Shown here piece by piece: positions 37,102 to 45,442 of a stretch of 64,000 nt of DNA. This DNA comes from Poseidonocella sp. HB161398. Its GTDB lineage: Bacteria > Pseudomonadota > Alphaproteobacteria > Rhodobacterales > Rhodobacteraceae. How positions within the stretch are numbered: the stretch's first letter is position 1; each line of letters starts with the position of its first letter. The notes beneath the pieces are model-generated. The model ran no database searches and had not been told where the DNA came from. It saw only the letters and a program-made list of their open reading frames with translations. The stretch spans positions 1 through 64,000 of the forward strand of contig NZ_VATA01000029.1 of assembly GCF_005870025.1 (NCBI RefSeq), given 5' to 3'. The translations under genes and the position numbers were made by a program.

Positions 37102-37823
37102 CGCCGCCGGGCCAGCAAGAGGATGTCGGCGGCGAAGGACCAGGCCAGCAGCGCCAGCGCGACTGCGGCGGCCGCGTCCGACCAGGGCGGCGCCGCGGCG
37201 GGGGCCAGCAGCGCCACCAGCGTGCCCAGCTGGAGGACGCAGACCGCCTTGCGCCGGAGCCGCTGGGGCAGCGGCGCGGCCAGCCAGGGCAGCGCCAGGG
37301 CGGCGGCGGCGAAGAGGTAGCGCATCCCCCCGAGCAGCAGGATCCAGGCCCCGGCCGCGCCGGTCCGCCAAGCGACGGCGGCCAGCAGCAGGCCGAAAAG
37401 CGCATCCGCCTCCATGTCGAAGCGCGCCCCCCAGGGCCCGGCCAGCCCGCTGCGCCGCGCGGCCGCGCCATCCGCGCCGTCAAGCGCCAGCGCCGCGGCG
37501 GCGAGGCCGAAGATCGCCCAGCCGGTGCCGCCCTCGGACAGGTCCGGACGGGTCAGCGGCAGGAGCAGCAGCATCGCCAGCGCCAGCCGCGCCAGGGTCA
37601 GCGCATTGGCGGGGCCGAGCCGCGGCGCCTGCCAGCCCAGCCGCAGGAAATGCCCGCAGATCGCGGCGGCCAGCGCGAATCCCGCGGCGGGCAGCAGCAC
37701 CCATTCCCCCGCCAGCAGCGCGGAGACCGCGCAGAGCCCGAGCGCATAGAGCGCCGATAGCAGCGCCAGCATGGCCGACGGGCCGCCGGTGATCCGGCTC
37801 GGAGAAGGGTCGGGGCTGTACAT
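37098..37823 (-). CDS. CDP-alcohol phosphatidyltransferase family protein
   Basis: A 241-residue membrane enzyme with about seven helices. The complete family motif D-x2-DG-x2-AR-x8-G-x3-D-x3-D is present as D115, D118-G119, A122-R123, G132, D136 and D140. These residues bind two metal ions and CDP-lipid. Members condense CDP-diacylglycerol (or CDP-alcohol) with an alcohol to make phospholipids. Specificity (glycerol-P, inositol-P, choline or other) is not clear. It is first in a seven-gene operon with a sulfatase/LtaS-like enzyme, a flippase-like protein, an ABC importer and a glycosyltransferase. A second, different family member occurs at 61247. Confidence 0.88.
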   Translation of the reverse strand: MYSPDPSPSRITGGPSAMLALLSALYALGLCAVSALLAGEWVLLPAAGFALAAAICGHFLRLGWQAPRLGPANALTLARLALAMLLLLPLTRPDLSEGGTGWAIFGLAAAALALDGADGAAARRSGLAGPWGARFDMEADALFGLLLAAVAWRTGAAGAWILLLGGMRYLFAAAALALPWLAAPLPQRLRRKAVCVLQLGTLVALLAPAAAPPWSDAAAAVALALLAWSFAADILLLARRR

Positions 37824-37872
37824 CTCTGACTAGATATTCGCGTTTTTCCGGCCGTCGAGCGCAACTTTTATT

Positions 37873-37900
37873 TTGCGGCGCAGGCCCGCTGGCCTAGGAT
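37873..37900 (+). promoter_or_regulatory. Putative sigma-70-type promoter for cytochrome b561
   Basis: TTGCGG (37873-37878) and TAGGAT (37895-37900) are separated by 16 bases in a locally AT-rich patch. A CAGGAGGAC ribosome site follows at 37911-37919, before the ATG at 37925. The short 101-base gap also has to serve the divergent seven-gene operon. Confidence 0.45.
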
Positions 37901-37924
37901 TTCCGCGACGCAGGAGGACGCCGC

Positions 37925-38479
37925 ATGCCGCCGATGCCGCCCGATTCAGCAGCGCCGCGCCACGCGCGGATCACCCGCGCGCTGCACTGGCTGACCGTGA
38001 TCCTCGTGCTCAGCACCATTCCCGCCGGGCTGGTGATGGTGCAGGAGGGGCTGCCGCGGCCGCTGCAGGACAGCCTGTTCCTCTGGCACAAGAATATCGG
38101 CCCGGTGATCCTGATCCTGGTGATCCTGCGCATCGCGGCGCGCCAGGTCTATCCGCCGCCGCCCGAGCCCGCCTCGCTGCCGCGCATCCTGGTGGTCGCC
38201 TCGGCCACGGTGCACTGGCTGCTCTATCTTTGCCTCGTGGTGATGGCGGTTTCCGGCATCGTCCGGGTGCAGGCCGGCGGCTATCCGATCGAGCTCTGGG
38301 ACGGGCTGATCGGCGGCATGATCGGCAAGGACGAGGCGCTGGCCAAGACGGCCATGGCGGTCCATGCCCAGGTGCGGATCGTGCTGATCGTGCTGATCCT
38401 CGGCCATGCCGGCGCCGCGACGGTCCACGGGCTGGTGCTGCGCGACGGCATCTTCCGGCGGATGTGGCCGCCCGTCTGA
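37925..38479 (+). CDS. Cytochrome b561 family protein
   Basis: A 184-residue four-helix membrane cytochrome b. Candidate haem-ligand histidines are H21 (ALHWL), H55 (LWHKN), H97 (TVHWL), H147 and H161/H168 in the last helix region. Four histidines on opposite helices bind two b haems in the bacterial b561 group. CybB, the E. coli homologue (about 176 residues), is a superoxide:quinone oxidoreductase. The gene stands alone, divergent from the seven-gene operon, with a strong ribosome site. A set of nested hairpins follows at 38495. Electron donor is unknown. Confidence 0.88.
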   Translation: MPPMPPDSAAPRHARITRALHWLTVILVLSTIPAGLVMVQEGLPRPLQDSLFLWHKNIGPVILILVILRIAARQVYPPPPEPASLPRILVVASATVHWLLYLCLVVMAVSGIVRVQAGGYPIELWDGLIGGMIGKDEALAKTAMAVHAQVRIVLIVLILGHAGAATVHGLVLRDGIFRRMWPPV

Positions 38480-40130
38480 GACAGCGGCCGTGCCGTGACC
38501 GTCCGGGAGCATCCGGGCCGGATGCCAGCCGCTCCCGTGGAGGTCACCCTCGCCCGGACGGCATCGGTTTCCGTCCGGACCGCCTGCCTTGCCATTCCCG
38601 CAGGTCAGCGGCTGCGTGGCAAGGAGCGTTCTTCCGGCATTGCCCATGGCGGGACCGCCGGCCCGAGGCGAGGCAAGCGCTCCCCGTCGCGTGCGGATGA
38701 CCCGGCGTTCCCGGAGCCGCCGGATCGGAGCGCCTGGCTTTTTCCGGGCTCCTAGCCGTGCCGCCGCGGTTGCCGGGCAACCCGGCTCAGCCCGGCGCCG
38801 CTCTTGCGGCGGTGTCGTCGGGGGGGGACGACATGCGCCATCTGCGCGCTCTCCGGACCGGACAAGCCGATACGGCCGAGTCCGATCGCCTTGCCCGGCG
38901 GCCGACATGGTGTTCCGCGACGAGCGTAACCGCAACCGCCGTTTCCGGGCGCAGGACGGCGCCGCGGCCGATCCGTGGCCAGGCGCCGAAGAACGCCCGG
39001 CAGGGCAGCGGCACGACTTCGCTGCCGATGCCGCCAGGCGCATCCCCGGCGCGACGACGGCGTCCTGCAGCTCGAAGCCGCCGGACAGCTCGGGCGGGGG
39101 GCGGCCAGTGCCGCGAGCAGCCTGCCGGCCGGAAAGTGCATCGCGCTTGGGCAGGAAGCCCGAAATCCAGCGCTCGCGTCCGCTCCGGCTCCCGGCGGGC
39201 AGCGCGGTCCAGGCCTCCCCTTCCGGCCCGGCCCCGGCGGCGCGCCCAGATGCGGGCATATTGGCAGGCACCCGCCGCCCAACTGGGATTCGCGCGCATC
39301 CTGCGGCCGGCTTCCGGGGTGCGAGATCTGCGGTCGGCGTCCCGACCTTCGGCCCGGCGCCCCGCTGGCCACCATCAGGCCGGCGGGGCGCAGTCGCCGC
39401 TCTGGCCGCCCGGCTCGCCGGGACGATCCGAGCTGGGTGATGGCCGAGGTCCGGGAACCGCCGGCCGGGTTGTGCCGGTGGCATGGCCGGCCATCCTGCG
39501 GATGGTGACGGCAGGGTCGTCGAAGACGCAGTGCCGCCAGTCGGGCCTCGTGCGCCCGGCCGGGGCCCTCCATCGGGCAGCCATGCCGGGCCGCGACCTG
39601 GTTGCCGTGGTCCGTGCCCCGAGGGCCGCGCTCATCGTCCGCTCGCCGGTGCCCGCGATGTCATGGCCGCGCCCGGCCGCGGGCTCTGCAGGCTCACGGT
39701 GGTCCGGCAGGCACATGCCGGTCTCGAGCGCGGCGGACCTGCGACCGCGCGTTCCGTGCGCGATCCCGGCCCGCTGGCCTCGGGCCTGGCCCGGCGGCTG
39801 CCGGCCAGGGCGCTGGTGCCGACCGGGCGCGGGGCGCGGGCAAGGGCGCCCGCAAGCTCCCGGCGCTGGCCTTCGCCGCATCTGGGGAGGGGCGGCCGCG
39901 CTTTGCGCCGTCCGGGGACGGGCCGGCACGGCAGCGGGCGCCCCGCCGTTGCGCGCCTCTCCGCGACGGTGCCCGCCGGGCAGGGGCAGAGCTCGCTCCT
40001 TGCGGGGCAACCGGGCCAGGGCCGCGATCTGGCGGCCCCGCGCGCTGTCTCGACGGCGGCTTGCATGCAGACCCCAGGCCGCAGACAGGGGCTGCGCTCC
40101 CGCAGGCCCGGCCGGGGTGCGGACGGGCGG
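38480..40130. other. 1.65-kb gene-free block between convergent genes
   Basis: No frame on either strand has a domain, ribosome site or neighbour-like codon bias. Beyond nested hairpins at the left end (38495-38578), it holds a G8 run inside an inverted repeat: TGTCGTC at 38813-38819 and GACGACA at 38827-38833. I can name no gene or RNA family. It may be decayed coding sequence or non-coding structured DNA. Confidence 0.55.
38495..38578 (+). terminator. Nested hairpins after cytochrome b561
   Basis: GTGACC (38495-38500) pairs with GGTCAC (38542-38547), and CGGGAGC (38504-38510) with GCTCCCG (38531-38537). At the apex GCATCCGG (38509-38516) mirrors CCGGATGC (38518-38525). A separate hairpin CCGGACGG/CCGTCCGG spans 38554-38578. 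Together they likely end the cytochrome transcript. Confidence 0.5.
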
Positions 40131-41045
40131 TCAGGCGGATTTCAGCGCCGCGCGTTCGGAGGCCGCGTCCTCGCGTTCCGAGATCGGCGGGTGCCCGAAG
40201 GTGCGGCGGTAGTCCCGGCTGAACTGCGTGGGGCTCTCATAGCCCACCGCGCGGCAAATCTCGGCCACCCCGTCCTGCGTCTCGCGCAGGCGGCGGCGCG
40301 CCTCGTACATCCGCATCGACTTCTGGAACTGCAGCGGCGTGGTCCCGGCCACCGCCTTGAAATGCGCGTGGAAGGCCGAGGCCCCCATCGCGGCGCACTG
40401 GGCCAGTTCCGCCATCTGGATGGTCTCGTTCCAATGCGCCTTGATATGCGCGATCGCCCGGGTCACCCGGCTGGCATGGCTGCCCGCGCGGGAGAGGTTG
40501 CGCAGCATCCCGCCGGCCTCGGCCATCTGCACCCGGAAATGCAGCTCCGCCTTCAGCAGCGGCAGCAGGACGCGGCGGTGCTCCGGATGGCCGGCCAGAT
40601 CGAGGATGCGCCGCATCCCCTCGAGCACGTCGCGCTCGGGCGTGCCGCGCGCCACCGCATCCGCCCGCGCCCGGTCGAGGAGATGCGGCTCGATCTCCCC
40701 CTGCTGGGCGCGCAGGATCGGAAAATCCACCGCGCAGTCGAGCGACAGGAACGGGCCTTCGCCGATCGCGGCGGGCAGGTAGAGGTCGTGCGAGACGACC
40801 AGCAGGTCGCCGGGCCCGAAGAGGACGTCCCGGTCGCCATAGCGGATCCGCTTCTGCCCGGAGAGGACCAGCGACATCACCGGGCAGAGATGGACCGGAC
40901 GCATCGGAACGGTTCCCGGCTCGCGGGTGATCGTCACCCCTTCGAGGCCAGTCGGGCAGAACTCCACGGCTGGCCCATGCCCCTGGAGGAGCGTCTGAAC
41001 CTGCATGGATAGATATGAAAGGATCGGCTGCATGGAGCGGATCAT
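40131..41045 (-). CDS. AraC-family transcriptional regulator
   Basis: A 304-residue regulator. The N-terminal ~190 residues match the AraC_N type seen in YqhC-like proteins, with a cupin-like core (VLSGQKRIRYGDRDVLFGPG). The C-terminus (about 200-300) has two helix-turn-helix units: MAELAQCAAMGASAFHAHFK and EICRAVGYESPTQFSRDYRR. It is divergent from the TAXI-TRAP/NadC/PhnN-AMPpase operon, across a 506-base AT-rich region carrying direct repeats. It is therefore the likely regulator of that operon. Alternative starts exist at 41033 and 41006. I keep 41045, which has a GGAG site nine bases upstream. Confidence 0.87.
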   Translation of the reverse strand: MIRSMQPILSYLSMQVQTLLQGHGPAVEFCPTGLEGVTITREPGTVPMRPVHLCPVMSLVLSGQKRIRYGDRDVLFGPGDLLVVSHDLYLPAAIGEGPFLSLDCAVDFPILRAQQGEIEPHLLDRARADAVARGTPERDVLEGMRRILDLAGHPEHRRVLLPLLKAELHFRVQMAEAGGMLRNLSRAGSHASRVTRAIAHIKAHWNETIQMAELAQCAAMGASAFHAHFKAVAGTTPLQFQKSMRMYEARRRLRETQDGVAEICRAVGYESPTQFSRDYRRTFGHPPISEREDAASERAALKSA

Positions 41046-41551
41046 ACCAGATATCTCCGCCGCGTCATGATTAATTTAATGGAGGAATGGATATCTCGCG
41101 ATGTCGCGCTGGATCCCGGCTGCCGACGCTCAAAGGCTGTAGAACAGCCAAATAGCTCACAAAAAATGCAGTTCTTCGGCGACTCATGAGGCGGCTGTGA
41201 AGATTCGCTGAGTCGGATTCCATCCGGTAGAATGGAGGAATAGATATATAAAGTTGCTCAAGATCTGCATCTATTCCGCATCTTTTTTCAGCATCAGTCG
41301 TTCAGGGCGGCGCAGGATCGGGCAAGTGGAGAGCTGCCGCGCGAAATCTGTGCCGCGGGCGGGAAAAGCTGTGGCCAAGCCGCGCGCCATTCTCCCAATA
41401 CCGTTTGCAGGCAAATGTTCTGCCGCGGTCCTGCCTGCCGGCGGGCGCGGCGGGCAGAGACCGGCGCTGTCCGCCTCCCGGGCTGCCCGGCCATGCCGAC
41501 GGATCCCAGTGCGCGGTCAACGCGCCATTGACGAAACAACAGGAGACACGA
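41046..41551. promoter_or_regulatory. AT-rich divergent promoter region with direct repeats
   Basis: A 506-base intergenic region. AATGGAGGAATGGATAT (41078-41094) recurs as AATGGAGGAATAGATAT (41231-41247), 16 of 17 identical and 153 bases apart. A shorter relative, ATGGATAGATAT, begins at 41005 inside the AraC gene. Spaced direct repeats of this kind are typical AraC-family sites and could allow DNA looping. The left 250 bases are unusually AT-rich. No gene is seen inside. Confidence 0.5.
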
Positions 41552-42520
41552 ATGAAGACGCTGCTGAGCACGACATTTCTCGCCCTGGCCGCCGCGATGG
41601 CCGCGCAATCGGCTGACGCCCGCAACATCACGCTCTGCGGCGCGAGCCCGGGCGGGCTCTGGACGCTGATCGGCGCGGGGCTCGATGCCGCCGTGCGCGC
41701 CGAGGATCCGGATTCGACCGTGACCTACCAGACCTCCTCGGGCGGGTTCGCGAATATCGCCCAGCTGGCCTCGGGCACCTGCGACCTGGCCATCGCCCAT
41801 GTCGGCGAGGCGCAGATCGCGATGAAGGGCGCCGCGCCCTTCACCGCGCCGATGACGGAATTCGGGGCGGTCGCGCTGCTCTACGACCGGGCGCCGATGC
41901 ATTTCCTGATCGCGAAGGCGACCGCGGACGAATACGGGCTGTCCTCGATCTCCGATCTGGGCGCGGGCGAGGTCCCGCTCGACATCGTGTCGAACCGCAA
42001 GGGCATCCTGCCCTCGATCCTGCTGGAGGCGTCGCTGGAGAAGGTCGGCGAAAGCTACGGCAAGCTCGAGGATGACGGCGGCTCGGTCCAGTACGAGGGC
42101 AGCGGCGAAGCGCAGAGCATCATGAGCGACGGGCGCGCCGACATGTGGGTGAACGCGACCTTCATCGGCACCAGCGCGGTGCAGGCAATCGCCCAGGCCC
42201 GCGAGATGACCCTGCTTTCGGTGCCCGACGAAGTGATATCCGAGATGGCGGAAGAATACGGCTCGCAGCCGGTGACGATCGAGGCCGGCGCCTATCCCTG
42301 GCTCGACCATGACGTGAAGACCTTCGGCGCGCGGGCGACGCTGCTGGCCTCGAAGACGGCAGATCCCGAGCTGGTCGCACTGGTGGCCACGGCGATCCGC
42401 GACCATGCCGGCGAGATCGCCGGGGTGCACAAGGCGCTCGGCGGCTTCACCGCCGAGTTCGCGGCCTCGCTCGACGCCGTGCCCTACCTGCCCGGCGCCG
42501 CAGAGATCTACGGCAAGTAA
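41552..42520 (+). CDS. TAXI-family TRAP transporter substrate-binding protein
   Basis: A 322-residue periplasmic binding protein of the TAXI (TRAP-associated extracytoplasmic immunogenic) family. Residues 1-23 form a signal peptide ending SADA. The mature start ITLCGASPGGLWTLIGAGLD is the TAXI hallmark, and SSGGFANIAQLASGTCDLAI is the second conserved block. TAXI proteins deliver organic acids to a fused TRAP permease. The ATG has an excellent AGGAGA site. The permease gene follows after a hairpin, an arrangement that commonly gives excess binding protein. The operon's downstream enzymes suggest a pyridine or other heteroaromatic acid ligand, by inference only. Confidence 0.9.
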   Translation: MKTLLSTTFLALAAAMAAQSADARNITLCGASPGGLWTLIGAGLDAAVRAEDPDSTVTYQTSSGGFANIAQLASGTCDLAIAHVGEAQIAMKGAAPFTAPMTEFGAVALLYDRAPMHFLIAKATADEYGLSSISDLGAGEVPLDIVSNRKGILPSILLEASLEKVGESYGKLEDDGGSVQYEGSGEAQSIMSDGRADMWVNATFIGTSAVQAIAQAREMTLLSVPDEVISEMAEEYGSQPVTIEAGAYPWLDHDVKTFGARATLLASKTADPELVALVATAIRDHAGEIAGVHKALGGFTAEFAASLDAVPYLPGAAEIYGK

Positions 42521-42529
42521 CCGGCAGCT

Positions 42530-42560
42530 GGCCTGCGTCCCCCGCGCGGGGGCGCAGGCC
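42530..42560 (+). other. Strong hairpin between binding protein and permease
   Basis: A 13-bp stem with one bulged T and loop GCGC starts ten bases after the binding-protein stop. It probably stabilises or partly terminates the upstream message, giving more binding protein than permease. Confidence 0.6.
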
Positions 42561-42619
42561 CATTTCCCTTGGCGTCGACACGCCCGGCCGACCGCCCTCC
42601 GACCACAAGCGAGCGCCCC

Positions 42620-44521
42620 ATGAAGACCCTCTCCCTTCTCTTCAACACCTGTCCCCGCCGCGAACCGCAGGGCTGGCTCAGATGGCCGATGCTGGTCTAC
42701 GGGGCCGGGGTGGCGCTCTGGGTGCTGTCGGCGGCGACCTGGATGCGGGTGGATTCGCTGGCGGTCACCATCATCTTCCTGTCGCTGATCCTGGCGCCGT
42801 CCTTCCTCGTCGTCGGCGGCAGCGCGGGCGCCTCGCGCACGCGGCCCTCCTGGTTCGACTGGGTGCTGAGCGCCTCGGCAGCGGCCACCGCGGTCTATTT
42901 CATCGCCCATATCGAGGACACGGCCGAGCGGATCTCGCTTCTCAGCCCGCTGGCCTGGCACCAGTTCCTCTTTGCCGCGGCGATCATCCTGCTGACGCTG
43001 GAGGTCACCCGCCGCACGGTGGGGCTATTCCTGATGCTGCTGGTCATGGGCTTCATCGCCTACAACCTCCTGGGCCACCTGATCGTCGGCGCCATGGGCC
43101 ATGGCTACATCTCGCTGTCGCATTTCGTCGATATCAGCGTCTACACCTCGGACGGGCTCTTCGGCACGCCGGTGCAGGTGGCGGCGACCTATGCCTTCCT
43201 CTTCGTGCTCTTCGGCACGATCCTCGAACGCGCGGGCGGCGGCGCCTTCTTCTTCGGCCTCTCCGCCGCGCTGACCGGCCGCGCGCCGGGCGGGCCCGCC
43301 AAGATCGCCGTCTTCTCCTCGGCGCTCTTCGGCACCATGTCGGGCAGCCCGACCTCGGACGTGGTCGCCACCGGCTCGATCACCATCCCGATGATGAAGA
43401 AGCTCGGCTACCGCCCCGAGATGGCGGCGGGCACCGAGGTCGCGGCCTCGACCGGCGGCAGCCTGCTTCCCCCCGTGATGGGCTCGGCCGCCTTCATCAT
43501 GGCCGAGGTGACGGGCATCGACTATGTCTCGATCTGCCTTGCGGCCATCGTGCCGGCGCTGGTCTACTACGCCGCGATCTACATGCAGGTGCACATGCGG
43601 GCCCGCACGCTGAAGCTCGCCCCGCTCGATCCGGCCGAGGTGCCGCGGGCGCGCGACGTGCTGCGCAGCGGCTGGCCCTACCTGATCCCGCTCGCCGGCA
43701 TGACCGTGATGCTCGCCGCGCACTATTCGGCGACGCTGACCGCGGTCGTGGCCTCGGCGCTGACCTGGCTCGTCGCCCTCCTGCGGCGCGACACGCGGCT
43801 GGGCCTCGTCCGCACGCTCGAAGTGCTGGCCGAAAGCACGACGCGGATGATCGGCGTGACCGGCGCCTGTGCCGCGGCCGGGCTGGTGGTCGGCGGCATC
43901 ACCATGACCGGGCTGGCCTCGAAATTCTCGATCCTGGCCTTCTCGCTGGTCGGCGAGAACGACTTCCTGATCCTCGTGCTCTCGGCGCTGGTCACGATCA
44001 TCCTCGGTCTCGGCATGCCCACCCCGTCGGCCTATGTGCTGGCGGCCGTGCTGGTGGCGCCGACGCTGGTCAACGACCTCGGCCTGCCGCTCCTGGCGGT
44101 GCACATGTTCATTCTCTACTACGCCGTGCTCTCGGCTATGACGCCGCCCGTGGCCGTGGCCTCCTTCGCCGCCGCCGCCATCGCGGATGCGAACCCGGTC
44201 AAGATCTCGCTCGAAGCGATGCAGCTGGCCGTGGCCGCCTTCGTCATGCCCTTCGCCTTCATCGCCAATCCCGGGATGCTGCAGCCGCTGGCCTCCTTCG
44301 GCGACGCGATCGCGGCGGCCGGCGTAGTGGCAGGGGCGATCTCGATCGCCGCCTCGCTGGAAATCACCCGGCATGTCCACCGCCCGAGCGGGCTGGCCAT
44401 GCTGGCCGGCGGGCTCCTGCTGCTGACGCCCTGGAGCTGGGCCAAGATCGCCGGGCTCGTGCTGCTGGCGGCCGCCTGGGCGCATAGCCGCCGCTCCGCC
44501 CGATCCACCGTGCCGGCCTGA
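42620..44521 (+). CDS. TRAP transporter fused permease (4TM-12TM)
   Basis: A 633-residue permease containing the small and large TRAP subunits in one chain, as usual for TAXI systems. The large-subunit signatures are visible: GRAPGGPAKIAVFSSALFGT (about 226-245), SGSPTSDVVATGSITIPMM (247-265), STGGSLLPPVMGSAAFIMAE, and LGLGMPTPSAYVLAAVL near 467. Uptake is Na+- or H+-driven, not ATP-driven. I use the ATG at 42620 (MKTLSLLFNTC). A TTG 51 bases upstream is possible but less conserved. It is followed after 41 bases by the NadC-like gene, so import and ribosylation are co-expressed. Confidence 0.9.
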   Translation: MKTLSLLFNTCPRREPQGWLRWPMLVYGAGVALWVLSAATWMRVDSLAVTIIFLSLILAPSFLVVGGSAGASRTRPSWFDWVLSASAAATAVYFIAHIEDTAERISLLSPLAWHQFLFAAAIILLTLEVTRRTVGLFLMLLVMGFIAYNLLGHLIVGAMGHGYISLSHFVDISVYTSDGLFGTPVQVAATYAFLFVLFGTILERAGGGAFFFGLSAALTGRAPGGPAKIAVFSSALFGTMSGSPTSDVVATGSITIPMMKKLGYRPEMAAGTEVAASTGGSLLPPVMGSAAFIMAEVTGIDYVSICLAAIVPALVYYAAIYMQVHMRARTLKLAPLDPAEVPRARDVLRSGWPYLIPLAGMTVMLAAHYSATLTAVVASALTWLVALLRRDTRLGLVRTLEVLAESTTRMIGVTGACAAAGLVVGGITMTGLASKFSILAFSLVGENDFLILVLSALVTIILGLGMPTPSAYVLAAVLVAPTLVNDLGLPLLAVHMFILYYAVLSAMTPPVAVASFAAAAIADANPVKISLEAMQLAVAAFVMPFAFIANPGMLQPLASFGDAIAAAGVVAGAISIAASLEITRHVHRPSGLAMLAGGLLLLTPWSWAKIAGLVLLAAAWAHSRRSARSTVPA

Positions 44522-44562
44522 GCCCGCACAAGACCCCATTCGACTGACCTTAAGGACCCACC

Positions 44563-45399
44563 ATGCTCTTCGACATGCGCAACCTGGAAAAACTCATCGA
44601 CCTGTGGTTCGAGGAGGACTCCAACTACTTCGACCTGACCGCCAAGATCATGGTCGACGACGATGCCGTCGCCACCTTCGCGATGAATGCCCGCGAGCCG
44701 ATCATCCTCTCGGGCCTGCCGATGGCCGAGAAGATCTTCAAGCGGCTCGACCCGGACTGCAGCTTCGAGGCGCTCTACCGCGACGGCGACAGCATTCCGG
44801 CCGGCACCGCCTTCGCCAAGGTCACGGGCAACGCCCAGGCGCTGCTGACTGCCGAGCGCATCGCGCTGAACCTGATGCAGCGGATGTGCGGCATCGCCGG
44901 GCTCACCGCGCAGTACGTCAAGGAGATCGAGGGCACCGGCGCCTTCCTCGTCGACACCCGCAAGACCACGCCCGGCCTGCGCATGCTGGAGAAATACGCC
45001 GTGACCTGCGGCGGCGGGCGCAACCACCGGCTGGGGCTCGATAACGGCATCATGCTGAAGGACAACCACATCGCGGTGGCGGGCTCGATCGCCGCGGCGG
45101 TGGCCCGCGCCAAGGCCCATGCGCCGGTGCTGACCAAGATCGAGGTGGAATGCGACCGGCTCGACCAGGTGAAGGAAGCGCTCGAGGCCGGGGCGGACGT
45201 CATCATGCTCGACAACATGTCGAACGAGGACATGCGCGAGGCGGTCAGCTTCGTCGCCGGGCGCGTGCCGCTCGAATGCTCCGGCGGGGTCCGGCTGGAG
45301 ACGATCCGCGGCAAGGCCGAGACCGGCGTCGATTTCGTCTCGGTCGGGCGCATCACCCAGTCCGCGCATTGCGTGGATATCGGTCTCGACGACCTCTGA
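44563..45399 (+). CDS. NadC-family nicotinate-nucleotide pyrophosphorylase (quinolinate phosphoribosyltransferase-like)
   Basis: A 278-residue type II phosphoribosyltransferase. The canonical reaction is quinolinate + PRPP to nicotinate mononucleotide + CO2 + PPi. The quinolinate- and PRPP-contact residues known from NadC are in place: R99 (AERIALN), R133-K134 (DTRKTTPGLR), H155-R156 (GGRNHRLG), K166 (LKDNH), E196, D217 (LDNMS) and SGGV (240-243). This retention argues for true quinolinate chemistry rather than a ModD-like drift. It lacks nadA/nadB neighbours. Instead it sits between a TAXI-TRAP importer and a PhnN-AMP phosphorylase fusion, pointing to a catabolic or salvage role. It may be a second copy beside a housekeeping nadC elsewhere. 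Confidence 0.85.
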   Translation: MLFDMRNLEKLIDLWFEEDSNYFDLTAKIMVDDDAVATFAMNAREPIILSGLPMAEKIFKRLDPDCSFEALYRDGDSIPAGTAFAKVTGNAQALLTAERIALNLMQRMCGIAGLTAQYVKEIEGTGAFLVDTRKTTPGLRMLEKYAVTCGGGRNHRLGLDNGIMLKDNHIAVAGSIAAAVARAKAHAPVLTKIEVECDRLDQVKEALEAGADVIMLDNMSNEDMREAVSFVAGRVPLECSGGVRLETIRGKAETGVDFVSVGRITQSAHCVDIGLDDL

Positions 45400-45442
45400 G
45401 ACGCGACGCGACGACGGATCATGCAGAGGAAGGAAATGCAGA

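Noticed and set aside
41134-41296. Possible fourth MITE-like copy (AGGCTGTAGAA at left, TTTTTTCAGCATC at right)
   Set aside because: The ends are only loosely similar, the length is about 163 bases and the inner core shared by copies A-C is not visible. I could not support it.
44563-45399. Calling the NadC-like gene ModD (molybdenum-associated phosphoribosyltransferase)
   Set aside because: No mod genes are nearby and the quinolinate-contact residues of true NadC are kept.
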